DNA of 64,000 nt, from assembly GCF_964212655.1 (NCBI RefSeq), contig NZ_OZ156465.1, positions 806,001 to 870,000 of the forward strand. Reading direction: 5' to 3'. A program made the translations under genes and the position numbers. The notes under the pieces were generated by a model, which saw only the letters and a list, made by a program, of their open reading frames with translations, had not been told where the DNA came from and did no database searches. Origin of the DNA: Candidatus Thiodiazotropha sp. LNASS1 (GTDB lineage Bacteria; Pseudomonadota; Gammaproteobacteria; Chromatiales; Chromatiaceae). This document shows, in pieces, positions 52,914 to 62,726 of this stretch; the stretch's first letter is position 1; the number at the start of each line of letters is the position of its first letter.

Positions 52914-53522
52914 ATGAGTATCGCCCCCGACACCAAAGAGCGTATCCTGGCCACAGCCCGTGACCTGTTTCACGGCCGCAGCTATGCGGATGTGGGCATC
53001 AAGGAGATCTGCACCCTGGCCAAGGTACAGAAAGGGAGCTTCTACCACTTCTTCCCCTCCAAGCGAGACCTGGCGATGGCGGTCATCGACAGCATGGCTG
53101 ACGACTGGGCACACGGCTTCGTCGCCGAGGCTTTTGACGAGGCACTTCCACCTCTCGAACGACTCGATTGCATGGTGGATGCAGTCTACTTCTGGCAGAA
53201 AGCGGCAAAGAACTTGGAAGGCCGCATGCCCGGCTGCCTGTTCGGCAACCTGGCTCTTGAGATCAGCACCCGCGACGAGGTGATCAGAGCCAGGCTTAAT
53301 GCCGTCTTCAACAAAGCCAGCGCCCGTTTTCACCAGGCCCTTGAGGAAGCGGTTGAGAATGGCGAGATCCCACCCCTGGACACGGAGGCCACGGCAACCG
53401 CCATGTTGGCCTACCTGGAAGGTGTGATTCTTCTCGCCAAGACACGCAACGATCCGGATGTGGTGAGATCACTGGGCCCGGCTATCAAAAGCATACGGAT
53501 CGAGCACAGGCAAACTAACTGA
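52914..53522 (+). CDS. TetR/AcrR-family repressor
   Basis: 202 residues from the ATG at 52914. The N-terminal helix-turn-helix is TKERILATARDLFHGRSYADVGIKEICTLAKVQKGSFYHFFPSKRDLAMAVID, followed by a helical ligand domain that starts with a TetR_C-type MPGCLFGNLALEIS. An identical operator lies in its own promoter and in front of tusA, so it should repress itself and the tusA–dsrE2 genes. The inducer is unknown; a sulfur compound or reactive thiol is plausible because the motif PGCLFGN keeps a Cys. Confidence 0.9.
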   Translation: MSIAPDTKERILATARDLFHGRSYADVGIKEICTLAKVQKGSFYHFFPSKRDLAMAVIDSMADDWAHGFVAEAFDEALPPLERLDCMVDAVYFWQKAAKNLEGRMPGCLFGNLALEISTRDEVIRARLNAVFNKASARFHQALEEAVENGEIPPLDTEATATAMLAYLEGVILLAKTRNDPDVVRSLGPAIKSIRIEHRQTN

Positions 53523-53541
53523 TATTTTTTTTATGTACGAC

Positions 53542-53555
53542 TTGACCGACCGGTC
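53542..53555 (+). promoter_or_regulatory. Second TetR operator, upstream of tusA
   Basis: TTGACCGACCGGTC, identical to the site at 52883–52896, 43 bp before the tusA start. It overlaps a possible -35 TTGACC; a matching -10 is not obvious. Confidence 0.75.
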
Positions 53556-53597
53556 ATCTTGTACTTTAACGTCCACTTGTTGTAAAGGAGCAATGCC

Positions 53598-53828
53598 ATG
53601 AGTGAGAACATACACACCCTCGATGCAAGAGGCCTTAACTGTCCCCTGCCGATCCTGAAGACCAAAAAAGCGATCGCCGCACTCACATCGGGAGATATCC
53701 TTGAAGTCACTGCAACCGACCCTGGCTCAGTAAAGGATCTGGACTCATTTTGCAGCCAGACCGGTCACCAGATGGTCTCCAGTGAACAGTTCGAGAATGG
53801 TTTCTTTTTCAGAATCCGCAAGGTCTGA
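53598..53828 (+). CDS. tusA: TusA-family sulfurtransferase (sulfur carrier)
   Basis: 76 residues, complete: LDARGLNCPLPILKTKKAI with the active Cys in the CPxP motif, and the EVTATDPGSVKDLDSFCSQTGHQ strand-helix. GGAG lies upstream. TusA carries persulfide sulfur in the cytoplasm; in sulfur oxidisers it works with DsrE-type proteins and feeds the Dsr or sHdr pathways. It is 21 bp upstream of the dsrE2 gene. Confidence 0.94.
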   Translation: MSENIHTLDARGLNCPLPILKTKKAIAALTSGDILEVTATDPGSVKDLDSFCSQTGHQMVSSEQFENGFFFRIRKV

Positions 53829-53849
53829 AATTCCTGACGGGAGGCTAGC

Positions 53850-54455
53850 ATGAGTAATACAGCATCACTGATCCATATCCCCACCAAAGACCTGAACAGC
53901 TGGTTTGATCAGCGTTTCGAGGAGAAGATGGCGGAACGGGATGCGGCGCATATCCCCTCGATGACGATCATCGCCACCAAGGGAACCCTCGATATGGCCT
54001 ACCCACCCTTCATCCTCGCCTCAACGGCGGCTGCGCTGGGTTGGGATGTCTCCATTTTTTTCACCTTTTACGGTTTGAACCTGCTGAAGCAGGATCTGGA
54101 TCTCAAGGTGACACCACTCGGCAATCCGGCCATGCCCATGAAACTGCCCGAGGGACCCAACTGGATCAAGGGCAAGCCACTGTCCATGCCGACCTCGGTC
54201 ATGACGCTTATGCCGGGTTTTGAGTCGATGGCGACCAGTCTGATGAAAAAGACCATGAACAATAAAGGCATCGCCAGCATTGAACAATTACGTGAAATGT
54301 GTGTCGAGGCCGAGGTTAAATTGATTGCCTGCCAGATGACCGTTGATCTCTTTGATTACGGTAAGGATGATTTCATCACCGAGATCGAAGAGTGGGTCGG
54401 TGCAGCCAGCTTTCTGCCTCGGGCAATGAAGGCTGACGTCAATCTTTTCATATAA
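53850..54455 (+). CDS. DsrE/DsrF-like family protein (DsrE2 type)
   Basis: 201 residues; ATG after GGGAGG. The DsrE2 pattern is clear: SMTIIATKGTLDMAYPPFILASTAAALGWDVSIFFTFYGLNLL, a long insert, KLIACQMTVDLFDYGKDDFI with the conserved Cys, and a hydrophobic segment that may touch the membrane. It takes or gives persulfide sulfur with TusA. The pair under one TetR repressor is a compact sulfur-trafficking module, and evidence that the organism oxidises sulfur compounds. Confidence 0.9.
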   Translation: MSNTASLIHIPTKDLNSWFDQRFEEKMAERDAAHIPSMTIIATKGTLDMAYPPFILASTAAALGWDVSIFFTFYGLNLLKQDLDLKVTPLGNPAMPMKLPEGPNWIKGKPLSMPTSVMTLMPGFESMATSLMKKTMNNKGIASIEQLREMCVEAEVKLIACQMTVDLFDYGKDDFITEIEEWVGAASFLPRAMKADVNLFI

Positions 54456-54655
54456 GAAGCATGGAATGCCCCCTGTCCGGGGGGCACGTGCTGCACACAA
54501 GTCATCGTAGGCAACCTATAGGTCGGTGCGGACTTGTCCAAGTCTCACTGTACAAGGGGTATGCCCCAACCGTCATATGGAAGCCAGACGGACATCACCC
54601 CTTAAATCGTTAGGTCCTGTTTCCTGGTAATTCTGTGTGTATAAAACCACCTGCT

Positions 54656-57600
54656 CTAAATGATCGTCACGTTCACTTGATCTTCGATCAATAATACCGC
54701 ACTGCCTTCCGTATTGAAGTATTCTGCATATACATGACCATTCTGAGTATGGGAGTTCCCTGTTTCATGCCATTCGCTGGATAGTTCGACACTGTCAGAA
54801 GAATCACCCAAGATTTTAAGCAGATTGTCTTCATCCGTCATATCCACCACATCAGCCGCACTCAGGTTTGTAATGGCATGATCACCTGTTGTGAGATCTA
54901 TCTGTTCCATATTTCTGATTGTATTGACATTGCTGAAGTCCAGATCATTGTTACCGGGCACCAGCAGGGTATCGTTTCCATCGCCACCATCGATCAGCGC
55001 GCTTGTGGCGTCAAACAGAATTCGATCATCCGGATCCACCACAGGACCGCCATTCGCCGGCAGAATGGTGAGTTGAACATCTTCAGCCCGTGTAGCCTGG
55101 CTGCCATTCGATGTTTCCGTTGCAGTTGTCCGGTATTCCAGCGTCAGCTCCCCATTGAATCCCGTGGGCGGGATAAGCTGCAGATTGTCCAGATTCCAGC
55201 CGGTGACATCAACGGTCGACACCCCAGGTGTTGCAGGAAAGGAATGTACACCATCGGTCAGTGTGGAATCGGCTGGAATACCGCTGATCGAAAAGGAGAG
55301 CGTTTCCGAACCGTCCATATCTATGAGAGACCCCGTCAGATCGGGTAAATTAATCGGCTGGTTTTCGTAGCCCGTATTCTGCTGGAGATTGAGCGAAATG
55401 TTATCCAGTAACCCACCGATACTGTTTGTATCGACTGCACGAAACTCAAGACGCGCATTGCCTGTTGCGGAAGCCAACAGATTGAAGTTGAATGATTGCA
55501 GTGCAGCGACCCGGGTATCGAGCGTTGCAATAAGACTCCCTTCCCAAAACAGCTCGATAGCCGAGTGCGTGAATGCACCCGCGCGCGCGGCATAGTCAAA
55601 GTTGAGCGTGTAGACCTGCCCTTCATTTACGGCCAAGTCAGTGAAGAAGTTGCTTGTATCACCCCGTCTATGCTCCAGTTCGATAACCTGGTTATCTCGC
55701 ACACCATTGCGTAAGTAAACAAATTCCCTGCCCACTTCTACCAGACCACCGCTATTCGCGGTATCCCATATACCGCCAGCAACAGAAGCGTGATCCACAG
55801 CTCCCCAATTCCTGGAACCGAGATTTACCGACTCAAAGTCAGCCATATTCGAAAACGAATCCGAGGTGACAATCAAATTGGGTGTATCGGCTACGGCAAT
55901 AGTCTCCAAAGTCAACGTCGCACTGGCTGTACCCCCGGAACCATCGGCGATTGTATAGTTCACCGGCGGCGCTATACCGCTGTAATGGATTGTCGGACTG
56001 AAACTGTAACTGCCATCAGTGTTGATCTGTAATGAGCCAACACCTGCAATTATTGCGGTATCTCCGGCGGTATAAGTCACGCCACCCACCTCAAACTGGG
56101 TGAGATTAAAACTCTCACCGTCCGGATCCGTGTCATTGCTCAACAAACCGCTTAGTGCATCTACTGTAATAGGGGTATCTTCATATGTAGTGATGCTGTC
56201 ATCCGCAGCCACAGGAGGAATGGCATAGTCAACTGTGATGGTAGCGGTGTTCGATGTATTGCCGTCGTTATCGTCAACCGTGTAGCTGATCGGGCTCGGA
56301 TCATCGCTAAAGCCCGATTCCGGCGTGAAGGTAATCGCGCCGGTGATCGCACTCACTGTCCAGGTGCCTTCGCCTGGGACCGGGAGTGGATCACCCGGAT
56401 TGGCTGTGCCCACGATCTGTACGCTGGAAGGATCTATGCTGCCGTCCGGATCGCTGTCATTGATCAGCACATCGACGGTGACCGGTGTATTGATCGTGTT
56501 ACCGTTGCTGGCATCGTTTCCAGCTACGGGTTCATCACCATAGGAAACCGTGACTGTTGCCTGATTAGAGGGATTGCCCTCATTATCTGACACGATGTAA
56601 GCAATCGGTGTCGGATCGTTGTTAAAGCCAGATTCCGGCGTAAACATGATTGCACCGGTAGTCGGATTCACAGTCCAGGTACCTTCGCCCGGGACCGCTA
56701 GTGGATCGCCCGGATTGGCGCTGCCCACGATCTGTACGCTGGAGGGATCTAAATTGCCGTCTGGGTCGCTGTCGTTGGATAGGACATCCACAATGATCGG
56801 TGCACCTAGTACTGGGCTCGCTCCAGAATCATCTGCCGCTGTCGGTGACTCTGCAACGCCTCCCACATTGATGGTAACCCTAGCCGTATCCGAGCCCGCC
56901 ACACCATCGGTGATTGTGTATGTAAATGCATCTACCCCGAAAAAGTTCGGGTCTGGGGTGTATTCGAATGTACCGTTCGACAGCTGCGTTACCGTGCCAT
57001 TGGCCGGCTGGGTGAAGCCTGTCACGGTTAGCAGATCAGCATCCGGATCGCTGTCGTTGCCCAGGACATAAACCGTGACCGGTATATCCTCACTGGTGCT
57101 GACACTGTCATTCAATGCAGTCGGTGGACTGTTCTCATTCACACCGTTGATAATCACCGTTACAGTCGAAGATGTACCATCGACACCCGTGACCGTGAAT
57201 ACCTCAGTGATGCGCTCGCCAGCATCCAATGCCTGTACCGCCGGGTCACTGTTGTTCAGGTTGTATTGCCAGTTGCCGTTGGCATCGATCGAAAAAGTGC
57301 CATACGCTCCTGCAACACTACTCTGTGGATTAAAGGCTTCATCTTGCGGACCATCCACATCGCTTATCGTCAGCTGGCCGGATGTGGACAGTATGGTGTC
57401 TTCTGTTACGCTACCCAATCCCGCCGTGATCTGCGACGGATCCTGCACCGGAGTGATGATGATGTAGACCCTGGATATGGCAGTACCACCGTTGCCATCG
57501 TCCACCAGCACTTCGAATGAGTCGTTACCGTTATAGTCCTGGTCGGGTGTGTAGGTATAGCTGCCGTCAGGATTGACCACGGCGGTCCCGTGCGATGGAT

Positions 57601-58555
57601 TGCTGTTCTGGGTATAAACCAGTGCGTCACCGTCCACATCGGTGGCCATGACCAACCCGGAAACGGATGTATCTTCCGGGATGATATGTTCGTAAATCCC
57701 GGCATCCACAGAGTTGGGATCAGGCATGGTTGTGCCGTCTGGCTCGACACTGATGGTACTGGTAACTGGCACATCGTTGACTGGATCGATCGCCACTGTG
57801 ACCGTAGCGTTGTCCACACCGCCGGCTCCGTCACTGATAGTGTAGGTGAAGCTGTCGCTGCCATTGTAATTGGGATTTGGCGTATACACCGGGTTTCCGG
57901 TCTCGGTATCGATGCTGACACTGCCGTGTTCACCCTGGGTCACTTCCACCACGCTGATCGGATCACCACTCGGGTCCCTGTCGTTTCCGAGCACCGGGAT
58001 GGTGATCGGTGTATCTTCATCAGTGACCGCTTCATCGTCTTCGGCGATTGGCGGTGCGTTTAAGTAAGCGTGATCCTCGCTTTCGCCGATGCCTAATGTC
58101 AGTCCCTCAGTCTCGAATCCACTCTCAGGTGTCGTTTGGGCGCCTGTCCGTTCCACAGTGACGAAGCTTGTTCCTTCGTTACCTGCAGCAGCTTCGCCAG
58201 TCCCTGCTGCCGGTGCTTCCTGTATTGCGGTCGGATCTTCACCCAACAGAATTGCCTGTTGAATGGCATCGATTGATGCAGCATATTCCGATCCGTCCTC
58301 TGGAGTGACGGTCTCATAGACATCGGCATCGAGCCGGCCCTGCGAATTACGTCCTAATGTCAGGTTGCCCCCATCATTGAAGACAATCTCGATACTGCTC
58401 AAGCCTCCTGTTTCGATAAGGTCATCGGCAAATACCAGATCACCCATCTGAAGGGTGCGCACGACGCCATCACTTCCGGTCGCCTTAACTTCGCCGATCA
58501 CCTGGCGTACAAAACCAATTTCCTTTCCACTTGCCGATGCAGCATTAGTAGCCAT
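54656..58555 (-). CDS. LapA-like surface adhesin, type I secreted, with Ig/cadherin-like repeats
   Basis: 1299 residues. The N-terminal retention module (residues 11–110; [43 protein letters not shown]) is followed by EAPAAGTG, where PAAG (115–118) is a LapG-type cleavage motif. Then six or more bacterial cadherin/Ig-like repeats of 90–110 residues (for example [26 protein letters not shown] and [25 protein letters not shown]). A near-C-terminal [11 protein letters not shown] is a lone RTX unit, and the end resembles a type I secretion signal. It should be secreted through TolC-type channels, held in the outer membrane, and released by a LapG protease under cyclic di-GMP control; no lapBCDEG genes are here. 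Confidence 0.85.
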   Translation of the reverse strand: MATNAASASGKEIGFVRQVIGEVKATGSDGVVRTLQMGDLVFADDLIETGGLSSIEIVFNDGGNLTLGRNSQGRLDADVYETVTPEDGSEYAASIDAIQQAILLGEDPTAIQEAPAAGTGEAAAGNEGTSFVTVERTGAQTTPESGFETEGLTLGIGESEDHAYLNAPPIAEDDEAVTDEDTPITIPVLGNDRDPSGDPISVVEVTQGEHGSVSIDTETGNPVYTPNPNYNGSDSFTYTISDGAGGVDNATVTVAIDPVNDVPVTSTISVEPDGTTMPDPNSVDAGIYEHIIPEDTSVSGLVMATDVDGDALVYTQNSNPSHGTAVVNPDGSYTYTPDQDYNGNDSFEVLVDDGNGGTAISRVYIIITPVQDPSQITAGLGSVTEDTILSTSGQLTISDVDGPQDEAFNPQSSVAGAYGTFSIDANGNWQYNLNNSDPAVQALDAGERITEVFTVTGVDGTSSTVTVIINGVNENSPPTALNDSVSTSEDIPVTVYVLGNDSDPDADLLTVTGFTQPANGTVTQLSNGTFEYTPDPNFFGVDAFTYTITDGVAGSDTARVTINVGGVAESPTAADDSGASPVLGAPIIVDVLSNDSDPDGNLDPSSVQIVGSANPGDPLAVPGEGTWTVNPTTGAIMFTPESGFNNDPTPIAYIVSDNEGNPSNQATVTVSYGDEPVAGNDASNGNTINTPVTVDVLINDSDPDGSIDPSSVQIVGTANPGDPLPVPGEGTWTVSAITGAITFTPESGFSDDPSPISYTVDDNDGNTSNTATITVDYAIPPVAADDSITTYEDTPITVDALSGLLSNDTDPDGESFNLTQFEVGGVTYTAGDTAIIAGVGSLQINTDGSYSFSPTIHYSGIAPPVNYTIADGSGGTASATLTLETIAVADTPNLIVTSDSFSNMADFESVNLGSRNWGAVDHASVAGGIWDTANSGGLVEVGREFVYLRNGVRDNQVIELEHRRGDTSNFFTDLAVNEGQVYTLNFDYAARAGAFTHSAIELFWEGSLIATLDTRVAALQSFNFNLLASATGNARLEFRAVDTNSIGGLLDNISLNLQQNTGYENQPINLPDLTGSLIDMDGSETLSFSISGIPADSTLTDGVHSFPATPGVSTVDVTGWNLDNLQLIPPTGFNGELTLEYRTTATETSNGSQATRAEDVQLTILPANGGPVVDPDDRILFDATSALIDGGDGNDTLLVPGNNDLDFSNVNTIRNMEQIDLTTGDHAITNLSAADVVDMTDEDNLLKILGDSSDSVELSSEWHETGNSHTQNGHVYAEYFNTEGSAVLLIEDQVNVTII

Positions 58556-58654
58556 ACATCCCTCTACAGATAAACTGAATTCAATTTTTCAGGCAACTAC
58601 GAGAAATCGCCTATTGGGTTAGAGGAATTATTAAAGGGATGCCGTAAAACTGCT

Positions 58655-58672
58655 ATTGTACCTTGGTACAAT
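58655..58672. promoter_or_regulatory. Palindromic operator-like site upstream of the adhesin
   Basis: ATTGTACC-TT-GGTACAAT, 8-bp perfect arms, 100 bp before the adhesin start. The regulator is unknown. The rest of the 339-bp gap (58556–58894) shows only a hairpin CTGCCC/GGGCAG near 58831–58847. Confidence 0.5.
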
Positions 58673-58894
58673 ATTCGTATCTATTTGTTTTTATTAAATA
58701 TTTATTTACCATAAGCAGAATTTAAATATGCGGCACCAAAAAATAGGCGCTACACCCAGTTCATCGTAATGAAGTGTTCGCGGAGTGGATACGTTAATAT
58801 CTCCCCGTACAAGGCACCCGTCTGCCCTGTATGGGCAGTTGGCTGACACCAATCTTTGCACATAATGGCATGGAGTGCCTTCTATCGAGGGGCA

Positions 58895-59584
58895 TCATCG
58901 CAAGGCCGGGACCAGCTGAGTGAGATCGAGGGTCATACCAAGGTCCCAGTCCACATTTCCCGTTGCCGCAGAATGGGATGCACCACCACGGACACTCAAC
59001 CCGCTTCCTCCAATATTGCGCATCCGAACGCCCGCACCTCGACCACGCCCCCTCATCTGTATTGTCAAACCCCGTACACCTGGTACAGGGATATCCCGTC
59101 CGTTGACAAAATCGAGCACAATATCCCTCGTTTGTGGATTGACAAGCAGTGCGGTAAGGGATGTGCCCGCCACGGTGGCCGCTGCGGTCACCATCATGAT
59201 CTGGTCACCGACACTACCTTGGTTCCACTCTCTTCTCAGTCTTCTCTGGCTATCGTGCAGGATTCGATTGGCAGCCTGCTGCACTGCCGGGAGTAACCAT
59301 ACCGCACGCATGACATCACCCACCTGCCCAGGTCTGGGCGCTGCCGGTCCCGGTGCCGGTTGTCTTGGGGCGGGTGTTGTGGCGGGTGGCTGCAACAGCA
59401 TGAAGTTAAGCAGGTTACGGTCGAAGCTGCGCCAATTGGGTTGAAGAAACAGGCGCTGGATACGTGGCGGGAGGCTGCCTGCCCTCATCTGCGCCATCTG
59501 CGCTTCGATTTCGGGATCGAGCCGCAATTGATAATTACCCAGATTGAATCGCGATCCTCGTGCACCCAGTGTGTAATCACCCAT
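58895..59584 (-). CDS. Hypothetical protein with proline-rich linker
   Basis: 229 residues from the ATG at 59584, which has GGAGG 9–13 bases upstream; the frame's 48 upstream codons are probably non-coding. Layout: N-terminal GDYTLGARGSRFNLGNYQLRLDPEIEAQMAQM, a proline-rich linker (about 70–90), a helical middle with a hydrophobic stretch (MMVTAAATVAGTSLTALLV), and a Gly/Arg-rich C-terminus (QMRGRGRGAGVRMRNIGGSGLSVRGGA) that looks like beta strands. No signal peptide and no family I recognise. It is divergent from the large M28 peptidase. Confidence 0.55.
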   Translation of the reverse strand: MGDYTLGARGSRFNLGNYQLRLDPEIEAQMAQMRAGSLPPRIQRLFLQPNWRSFDRNLLNFMLLQPPATTPAPRQPAPGPAAPRPGQVGDVMRAVWLLPAVQQAANRILHDSQRRLRREWNQGSVGDQIMMVTAAATVAGTSLTALLVNPQTRDIVLDFVNGRDIPVPGVRGLTIQMRGRGRGAGVRMRNIGGSGLSVRGGASHSAATGNVDWDLGMTLDLTQLVPALR

Positions 59585-59763
59585 TTCATCGCCTCCGTAT
59601 GGTTTTATATACAGCAATTTTGGGTGTTGGTACGGGATAGCGATAGATAAGCGTTGCATACACGGGGTGTGAAAAAATACCGCACTCCCGGTATGCTCCT
59701 TGATATGCCGGTATCTGTTAAATTGCAATATTAAGCACTGGGAAAAGCGTAAGGAGTCCAGCG

Positions 59764-62685
59764 ATGTCGAAGGGTCTGATCACAGCAGCCTATCTGTTAT
59801 CAGTCTATGCCGTATTTCCCCTATATGCCGCTACGCCCGTGGCATCTGAAATGCGTCTGCTATCCAATATACGTCAGCTGACCTTTGAAGGCCGGCGAGC
59901 CGGTGAGGGATATTTCAGCGCCGATGGCAGTCGTATGATTTTTCAATCGGAGCGTGACGATGCCAATCCGTTTTACCAGATCTACCTGATGGACCTGGAG
60001 AGCGGCGATGTGGAACGCATATCCCCAGGTTACGGCAAAACCACTTGCGCCTGGATACACCCTTCCAATGATAAGGTGCTATATGCATCCACTCATGACG
60101 ATCCCGATGCCCACAGCAAGATGCAGCAGGAACTGGATTTCAGAGCCTCCGGCCAACAGCGCCGCTACAGTTGGGACTATGATCGGAATTTCGATATCTA
60201 CGAACAGGAAGTCACCACGGGTAAACGCAAAAATCTGACGCGCACCGTTGGCTATGATGCGGAGGCCGCCTATTCTCCCGACGGCCGGCAGATTGTCTTT
60301 GCCTCCAACAGGCAAGCATATGCGGGTGAGATGAGTGAGACGGAAAAGAAGCTCTTCGAACACGACAAATCGTTCATGATGGATCTCTATCTGATGAACG
60401 CCGACGGTTCTGATGTACGCCAATTGACCGATTCACCGGGTTATGACGGCGGTCCCTTTTTCAGCTTCGACGGCAACAAAATCACCTGGCGCCGTTTCTC
60501 CAAGGATGGCAGCCAGGCTGAAATATTCACCATGGATCTTGCCAGTGGTGAAGAACGACAGCTCACCCACACAGGCGTCATGTCCTGGGCGCCCTTCTTT
60601 CATCCCAGCGGCGACTATCTGATCTTTGCCTCCAACCAGGAGGGATTTACCAATTTCGAACTCTACTTAGTGGATGCACAAGGTAATCACAAACCGGTCC
60701 GCGTCACTCATAGCATGGGTTTTGACGGACTACCTGTATTCTCACCGGGTGGTGATCGACTCTCATGGACATCGAAACGCGGAACCGATAAAACCAGTCA
60801 GATCTTTCTTGCCGATTGGAACGATCAAGAAGCCCGCCGCCTGTTAGGCCTTGATGATCAGGATGGTTATGAGAAACATGGGGCATCCTCCGCCAACCTG
60901 ACGACGACTTCCGATTCCATCAGCAGCCATGATCTGCGCCAACATGTCATGCAACTCAGCAGTGACGAGATGCAAGGCAGACTCACCGGGAGTGAAGGTG
61001 AGTTACGCGCAACAGATTATGTCGCTTCAGCATTCCGCCAACTGGGGCTTGAACCGGCAGGCGATGATGGGTTCTTTCAATCCTTCTCATTTACCGCGGG
61101 CGCTGCCTTGGGTGATGGCAACAGCCTTGAATTTTCCGGCCTCAACGACACGCAATCGATCCGGCTGCATCAGGATTGGCTCCCTTTGGCAATAAGCCGT
61201 AGTGGGCAAATCGTAAAATCGGACATCGTCTTTGCGGGTTATGGCATTGACGCACCAGGGCTGGACGAAGTACCTGACTACGACTCATATGGTGATCTGG
61301 AGGTAGAAGGCAAGTGGGTTATGGTATTTCGATATCAACCGGAGTCGGTACCCGCGGATTGGAGGCGTCATCTGCTTCACTATTCCGACTTGGCCTACAA
61401 AGCCTCTGTCGCCAAACGACGAGGCGCGCTGGGACTGATTGTGGTAACCGGCCCTGAGGCCGAAGCAAAACAACAATTGGTGGACCTCGAGATGGATGCA
61501 AAGAGCGCAAGCAGCTCCCTTGCAGCCATCTCGATCAGCGATGAGCTGGCATCACTTATCCTGGCTGTTGCCGATAGAGACCTGGCAGAACTGCAGCGAG
61601 AACTCGACAAAGGGGAATCGGTTGAAGGTTTCAACATACCCGGTATCGCCCTTTCCGCCAATCTTGCGATCATCCGGGAAAAAAGTCGGGGGCGTAATGT
61701 GATTGCCAGACTGACTGCTGATACACCCTCACAGAAAGCACCGGTAATTCTGGGGGCCCACCTGGACCATCTTGGGCATGGTGAGGTATCGGGTTCCCTC
61801 GCAAGGGAGGATGAGCGAGGTAAGATCCACTATGGTGCGGATGACAATGCATCCGGCGTGGCCGCCCTGCTGGAGAGTGCCCAATATCTCGCAGGCTTGA
61901 AAAAGTCAGGCAAACTGGGAAATCAACGCGACATTCTGTTTTCGGCCTGGTCGGGTGAAGAGCTTGGTACCCTCGGATCGGCCCACTTCGTCGACCAACT
62001 GTCTGATGGCGATATGTTGAGCGGCAAGGTCAGCGCCTATCTCAATATGGATATGATTGGTCACCTGCGGGAGAAACTCTATCTGCAAGGAACCGGCTCG
62101 AGCAATACCTGGTCCCGCGAGATAGAACGGAGGAATGTGCCGGTGGGCCTTGCCATTGCGACCAAAGCAGACCCCTACCTACCGACGGATTCGACTCCGT
62201 TCTATATGAAAGGCGTCCCAATACTGAATGCCTTTACAGGCGCTCATGAGGATTACTCGACCCCGAGGGATAAACCCGACCAGCTCAACTACGAAGGCAT
62301 GCAAAGGGTTGCACAATTGATGACGGGTATCACCCGATCCCTGGCGCGATCAGAAACAGAACCCGACTATCTGGAAGTCACGCGAAAGGATAGCGGCCTA
62401 TCACGAAAACACCTACGCGCCTATCTGGGCACCATACCCGCGTATGGCCAGGACGAAGCAATCAAAGGGGTCAAGCTGCAGGGTGCGGTGAAAAATGCAC
62501 CGGCCGAAAAGGCAGGCATCCAAAACGGCGATATCCTGGTGGGACTTGCCGGTGTAAGGATTGAGACGATTCACGATTTCATGAATGCACTAGCCGGATT
62601 GAAGGCAGGCAAAGAGACAGAGATGACCGTGATAAGAGATGGGGAATCTGTAACGCTTCGTGTTGTACCCACCTCTAGAGAGTGA
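59764..62685 (+). CDS. Exported propeller–M28 peptidase–PDZ protein
   Basis: 973 residues with a signal peptide (ends near LYAATP). Residues about 30–360 are TolB-like PD40 propeller blades (GYFSADGSRMIFQSERDD, AAYSPDGRQIVFASNRQ, LPVFSPGGDRLSWTSKR). From about 390 a zinc peptidase of family M28 follows with an inserted PA domain (about 475–625): ligands in GAHLDHLGHG, YGADDNASG, AWSGEELGTLGS, NMDMIGHL and GAHEDYSTP. A PDZ domain closes the protein (about 875–970; YGQDEAIKGVKLQGAVKNAPAEKAGIQNGDILVGL). It probably digests peptides in the periplasm or outside the cell. Confidence 0.92.
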   Translation: MSKGLITAAYLLSVYAVFPLYAATPVASEMRLLSNIRQLTFEGRRAGEGYFSADGSRMIFQSERDDANPFYQIYLMDLESGDVERISPGYGKTTCAWIHPSNDKVLYASTHDDPDAHSKMQQELDFRASGQQRRYSWDYDRNFDIYEQEVTTGKRKNLTRTVGYDAEAAYSPDGRQIVFASNRQAYAGEMSETEKKLFEHDKSFMMDLYLMNADGSDVRQLTDSPGYDGGPFFSFDGNKITWRRFSKDGSQAEIFTMDLASGEERQLTHTGVMSWAPFFHPSGDYLIFASNQEGFTNFELYLVDAQGNHKPVRVTHSMGFDGLPVFSPGGDRLSWTSKRGTDKTSQIFLADWNDQEARRLLGLDDQDGYEKHGASSANLTTTSDSISSHDLRQHVMQLSSDEMQGRLTGSEGELRATDYVASAFRQLGLEPAGDDGFFQSFSFTAGAALGDGNSLEFSGLNDTQSIRLHQDWLPLAISRSGQIVKSDIVFAGYGIDAPGLDEVPDYDSYGDLEVEGKWVMVFRYQPESVPADWRRHLLHYSDLAYKASVAKRRGALGLIVVTGPEAEAKQQLVDLEMDAKSASSSLAAISISDELASLILAVADRDLAELQRELDKGESVEGFNIPGIALSANLAIIREKSRGRNVIARLTADTPSQKAPVILGAHLDHLGHGEVSGSLAREDERGKIHYGADDNASGVAALLESAQYLAGLKKSGKLGNQRDILFSAWSGEELGTLGSAHFVDQLSDGDMLSGKVSAYLNMDMIGHLREKLYLQGTGSSNTWSREIERRNVPVGLAIATKADPYLPTDSTPFYMKGVPILNAFTGAHEDYSTPRDKPDQLNYEGMQRVAQLMTGITRSLARSETEPDYLEVTRKDSGLSRKHLRAYLGTIPAYGQDEAIKGVKLQGAVKNAPAEKAGIQNGDILVGLAGVRIETIHDFMNALAGLKAGKETEMTVIRDGESVTLRVVPTSRE

Positions 62686-62726
62686 CTCTGCAGACAATAA
62701 AGAATAGTACCTCAATCTTATAAATC

